Of a stretch of 64,000 bases of DNA, positions 61,988 to 64,000 are shown one piece after another. Position 1 is the first letter of the stretch, and every line of letters begins with the position of its first letter. Source of the DNA: Elusimicrobium minutum Pei191 (lineage in GTDB: Bacteria > Elusimicrobiota > Elusimicrobia > Elusimicrobiales > Elusimicrobiaceae); NCBI RefSeq assembly GCF_000020145.1, contig NC_010644.1:1364001-1428000 (forward strand), in the 5' to 3' direction. Made by a program: the position numbers and the translations under genes. The notes below the pieces were generated by a model that had not been told where the DNA came from, did not search any database, and saw only the letters and a program-made list of their open reading frames with translations.

Positions 61988-63361
61988 CTAAAACCTGTTT
62001 GTTATGCCAAGTTCAAAAGTATGTTTTTCAAATCCGCCGTTACGTATGTTTGACGTGGTTTTATTAAACGAATAGTTAAAAGTAGGCGTAAAGCCTAAAA
62101 TATTTATCTGCCTGTTAAGCAAACGCACGTCAATCCCGTAAGAATTTTCTATACGTTTTTTTATTTCATAACTAAAATCTTGAATCCAGCCTCTCTTTGT
62201 TTTTGAGGATGAATAAAAAGGCTCCGCATACAAAGATATGCCCAAGGGCAGCTCGGTTCCTAAACCTACTCCGTATCTGTAAATGTCACGGTCAGTCCAT
62301 CTGTTTTCGGTTCTTATAAAATTGGCCGAAGGCTTTAAAATAATATATGTTTTGGAGTTTATACCTATATAAAGCGAAGGCATTACTAAAACGCTGTGCC
62401 CGTCAAAATGTTTATGTATGTCCTGCTCATACTCATTTTTCTTTAAAGCGCCGCTTAACCCAATTCCCAGACGGCGGGTAAGGTCATAACTGAAATCCGC
62501 TATAGGGCCGTAGCTGTTTAAAAACCCTTTCCCGCCGTACCAAACACGCTCGGCCGAGGCGTATGCGCCCGCGCTTCCGCGCTTAAAATTATAAAGGGGG
62601 CCTGTGGAAAACGAAAGGGAATATATATCAAATTCTTTACCCGCAAAATCGGAAATGCCGCCGCTTAAAGTGCTTTTTAAACGCAGGCTTCTGTTTAGCC
62701 TTAAATAATTTTCTATACCCGCGTAGCCGCTAAGCCCTATGGAAGAACGCTTTTTTTCCAACTCTCTGCACATGGGGATAATCCAACCCCCGAAATCAAC
62801 TTCTATACATTCAATTTGAGCGCCCGAAACATTGTTAATATTATTTGTAGGCGCAATGCCCAAATTCAAATAATAATCCCACCTTTTGCGGTAGCGTATT
62901 TGGTAAAGAAAATAGCCTATTTTTTGTTTAACTTCCAAAGGTAAATCTCTTGAAGCCCACACCAGACGGAAATGATAATCCGCCTTTTCGTTGCGGCCTG
63001 TTTCAAAATATAAAAGGGCAAGTTCTAACCTTACGCGGGAAAGAGAAGGCTGGTTTCTGAGTATCCTTCTAAAAATCCACTCGGCTGTGGCAAAGTCTCT
63101 TTTTTGCATGCTTGCCATACCCAGCAAAAATTCAATCTGTGTTTTTTGTTCATTATTAAAAACTTTGGGAAACAACTCCAAAAGCAGGGTGACGGCCTCC
63201 TCCGTTTTCTTAGCGGAAACAAGTTCTTCGGCTTTCTCGATATTACGGTCCATAAGGTAAACGGGATCGTCAAACAAATATTGCGCGCGGGCCGTAGTAA
63301 GCAGAAAAAAACAAAAAAGCGCCGTAAAAAGGCGCTTTTTTGTTTTTTTGCCGGGAAACAT
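61988..63361 (-). CDS. Slam-like (DUF560) outer-membrane protein: TPR plus beta barrel
   Basis: 457 residues. Signal peptide (KKTKKRLFTALFCFFLLTTARA), TPR-type helices (about 35-150; RRILRNQPSLSRVRLELALL), the linker YFLYQIRYRKRWDYYLNLGIAPTNNINN, and a C-terminal barrel ending LGITNRF. Order and linker match Slam/DUF560 proteins that move surface lipoproteins across the outer membrane. Its substrate is not in view. A terminator-like hairpin lies within codons 7-17. No ribosome site; probably read with the upstream gene. Confidence 0.78.
   Translation of the reverse strand: MFPGKKTKKRLFTALFCFFLLTTARAQYLFDDPVYLMDRNIEKAEELVSAKKTEEAVTLLLELFPKVFNNEQKTQIEFLLGMASMQKRDFATAEWIFRRILRNQPSLSRVRLELALLYFETGRNEKADYHFRLVWASRDLPLEVKQKIGYFLYQIRYRKRWDYYLNLGIAPTNNINNVSGAQIECIEVDFGGWIIPMCRELEKKRSSIGLSGYAGIENYLRLNRSLRLKSTLSGGISDFAGKEFDIYSLSFSTGPLYNFKRGSAGAYASAERVWYGGKGFLNSYGPIADFSYDLTRRLGIGLSGALKKNEYEQDIHKHFDGHSVLVMPSLYIGINSKTYIILKPSANFIRTENRWTDRDIYRYGVGLGTELPLGISLYAEPFYSSSKTKRGWIQDFSYEIKKRIENSYGIDVRLLNRQINILGFTPTFNYSFNKTTSNIRNGGFEKHTFELGITNRF
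63304..63341 (-). terminator. Intrinsic terminator inside signal-peptide codons of the Slam-like gene
   Basis: Minus strand reads AAAAAAGCGCC (63331-63341), a 7-base loop, GGCGCTTTTTT (63313-63323), then G and TTTTTTT. It lies about 40 bases after the MntP-like stop codon, so it would end that gene while attenuating the Slam-like gene. Confidence 0.65.
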
Positions 63362-63380
63362 TATAATACCGCTTTTAAAA

Positions 63381-63956
63381 TTAATAATAAGTTAACAGAA
63401 TTCTTACCGCAAGAACTATCATTATAAGCCCTGCGATGGATTCAAATATTTTTGAAGATATTTTTTTAGATTCGGGTTTGCCTGTTAAAAAACCTATCAT
63501 TGACATTATCATTGATATGGCAAAAAGCGAAAACGCGGGCCAGAACAACTGATACTCAACGGCCATAACACACATGGCAAAACCTATCATTAAAGAATTA
63601 AGCGCCAGCAAAGCGCTTGTTTTCAAAAGTTTCGGATTCATGTCTTTGTCCGCCACGGAAAAGCTTGGGCTTTTTTCAACAGTCTCCATTAAAAGCCTTA
63701 TTCCTATAAGAAGGATAAAAGCAAACGCTATCCAGGCGCCTGCTATCCAAGTGTGCGGATATGGTTTCAATAAAGCCGCAAAACCGTAACCTACAAGGAA
63801 AAAAAGCACATGAAAAATGGAAAAAGATAATGATATCCTTAAAGACAAAGAACTTCTTACGTCATTATTTTGCGGCTTCATGGCTGACATATTGGCCATA
63901 ACCATATTATCAACACATAAACATATAAACATTATAAAGACTGCCCAAAATTCCAT
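63381..63956 (-). CDS. MntP-like membrane protein (manganese efflux family, altered site)
   Basis: 191 residues, six predicted helices. WIAFAFILLIGIRLLMET, IGFLTGK and the ending IFESIAGLIMIVLAVRILLTYY follow MntP (DUF204), with Asp16 in the first helix conserved. The second intramembrane Asp (D118 in E. coli, TSLDAMAVG) is Asn120 (LALNSLMIG). It could be a divergent exporter with another ion. SD AGAGAGGCAATT. The Slam-like gene begins 19 bases after it. Confidence 0.75.
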   Translation of the reverse strand: MEFWAVFIMFICLCVDNMVMANMSAMKPQNNDVRSSLSLRISLSFSIFHVLFFLVGYGFAALLKPYPHTWIAGAWIAFAFILLIGIRLLMETVEKSPSFSVADKDMNPKLLKTSALLALNSLMIGFAMCVMAVEYQLFWPAFSLFAISMIMSMIGFLTGKPESKKISSKIFESIAGLIMIVLAVRILLTYY

Positions 63957-64000
63957 AATTGCCTCTCTGTGTCACTTTAAAGTATCTACTTGCCATTGCA

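Noticed and set aside
1-64000. CRISPR array, transposase, integrase or phage genes
   Set aside because: No regularly spaced repeats and no transposase, recombinase or phage structural protein among the translated frames.

Overview
The window reads as a contiguous piece of chromosome from a small-genome Gram-negative-type bacterium of moderate, AT-leaning base composition. The gene set (orphan type IV pilin-like genes, AddAB, archaeal-style HypA next to a MinD/Mrp ATPase, Tol-Pal and Lol envelope systems, many tightly packed operons) fits the phylum Elusimicrobiota, most likely a relative of Elusimicrobium minutum. This is recognition from gene content, not a database result. Coding density is very high: about 65 genes, no gap over 300 bases, and no rRNA, tRNA, CRISPR array, insertion sequence or prophage that I could see.

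Layout. 1-3103 (-): the rpmH-rnpA-yidD-yidC-jag cluster, with rnpA overlapping rpmH. 3360-4136 (+): a DksA-type regulator with a histone-H1-like basic tail. 4183-7795 (-): an exported M3 peptidase and phosphoglucomutase. 7888-11399 (+): an outer-membrane protein, murB, hypA, a Mrp-like ATPase and a secreted protein. 11471-12958 (-): a MurJ-like flippase. 13007-17005 (+): gatB, then pal-cpoB-tolB. 17296-18330: an orphan pilin and a TlpA-like thioredoxin. 18380-27467 (-): an addB-addA-ybaB-CoA binding-aldo/keto reductase-SPL-like radical SAM operon. 27492-28734 (+): sixA-uppP, followed by a structured non-coding segment. 28974-38217 (-): the classic glmU-prs-rplY-pth set and a dnaJ-rsmE-mtaB set with a DUF2157/DUF4401/GDYXXLXY triad inserted. 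38394-41664 (-): DUF1646, MgtC, a DegT aminotransferase and a second pilin. 41751-46579: an antiporter, rdgB, two glycosyltransferases and an MscS-type TM protein. 46782-50341: a TPR-Ser/Thr kinase (-) and lolC-lolD (+). 50526-54269: an ankyrin-like secreted protein, a hydrolase and an unusual run of three CpaB-like genes. 54318-61908 (-): hpt-ftsH-glmM-pdxJ-glmS-acpS-nnrD. 61988-63956 (-): a MntP-like pump and a Slam/DUF560-like TPR-barrel protein.

Most genes serve the envelope. GlmS, GlmM and GlmU make UDP-GlcNAc, MurB makes UDP-MurNAc, UppP recycles the lipid carrier, and the MurJ-like protein is a possible flippase. YidC/YidD insert membrane proteins, LolC/LolD move lipoproteins, and TolB/Pal/CpoB hold the outer membrane. 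The rest is translation and tRNA modification (rpmH, rplY, pth, gatB, mtaB, rsmE, rnpA), DNA repair (AddAB), nucleotide metabolism (prs, hpt, rdgB) and hydrogenase maturation.

The observations most worth a second look are: (1) a recurring promoter/start layout with a TATAAT-like hexamer 6-9 nt before an ATG that has no Shine-Dalgarno, suggesting leaderless mRNAs; (2) three consecutive CpaB/SAF-type genes with no other Tad/Flp genes; (3) the archaeal-type HypA plus HypB-like ATPase pair; (4) the histone-tailed DksA; (5) an approximately 155-nt rod-like RNA candidate at 28784-28936; (6) an intrinsic terminator inside the signal-peptide codons of the Slam-like gene.
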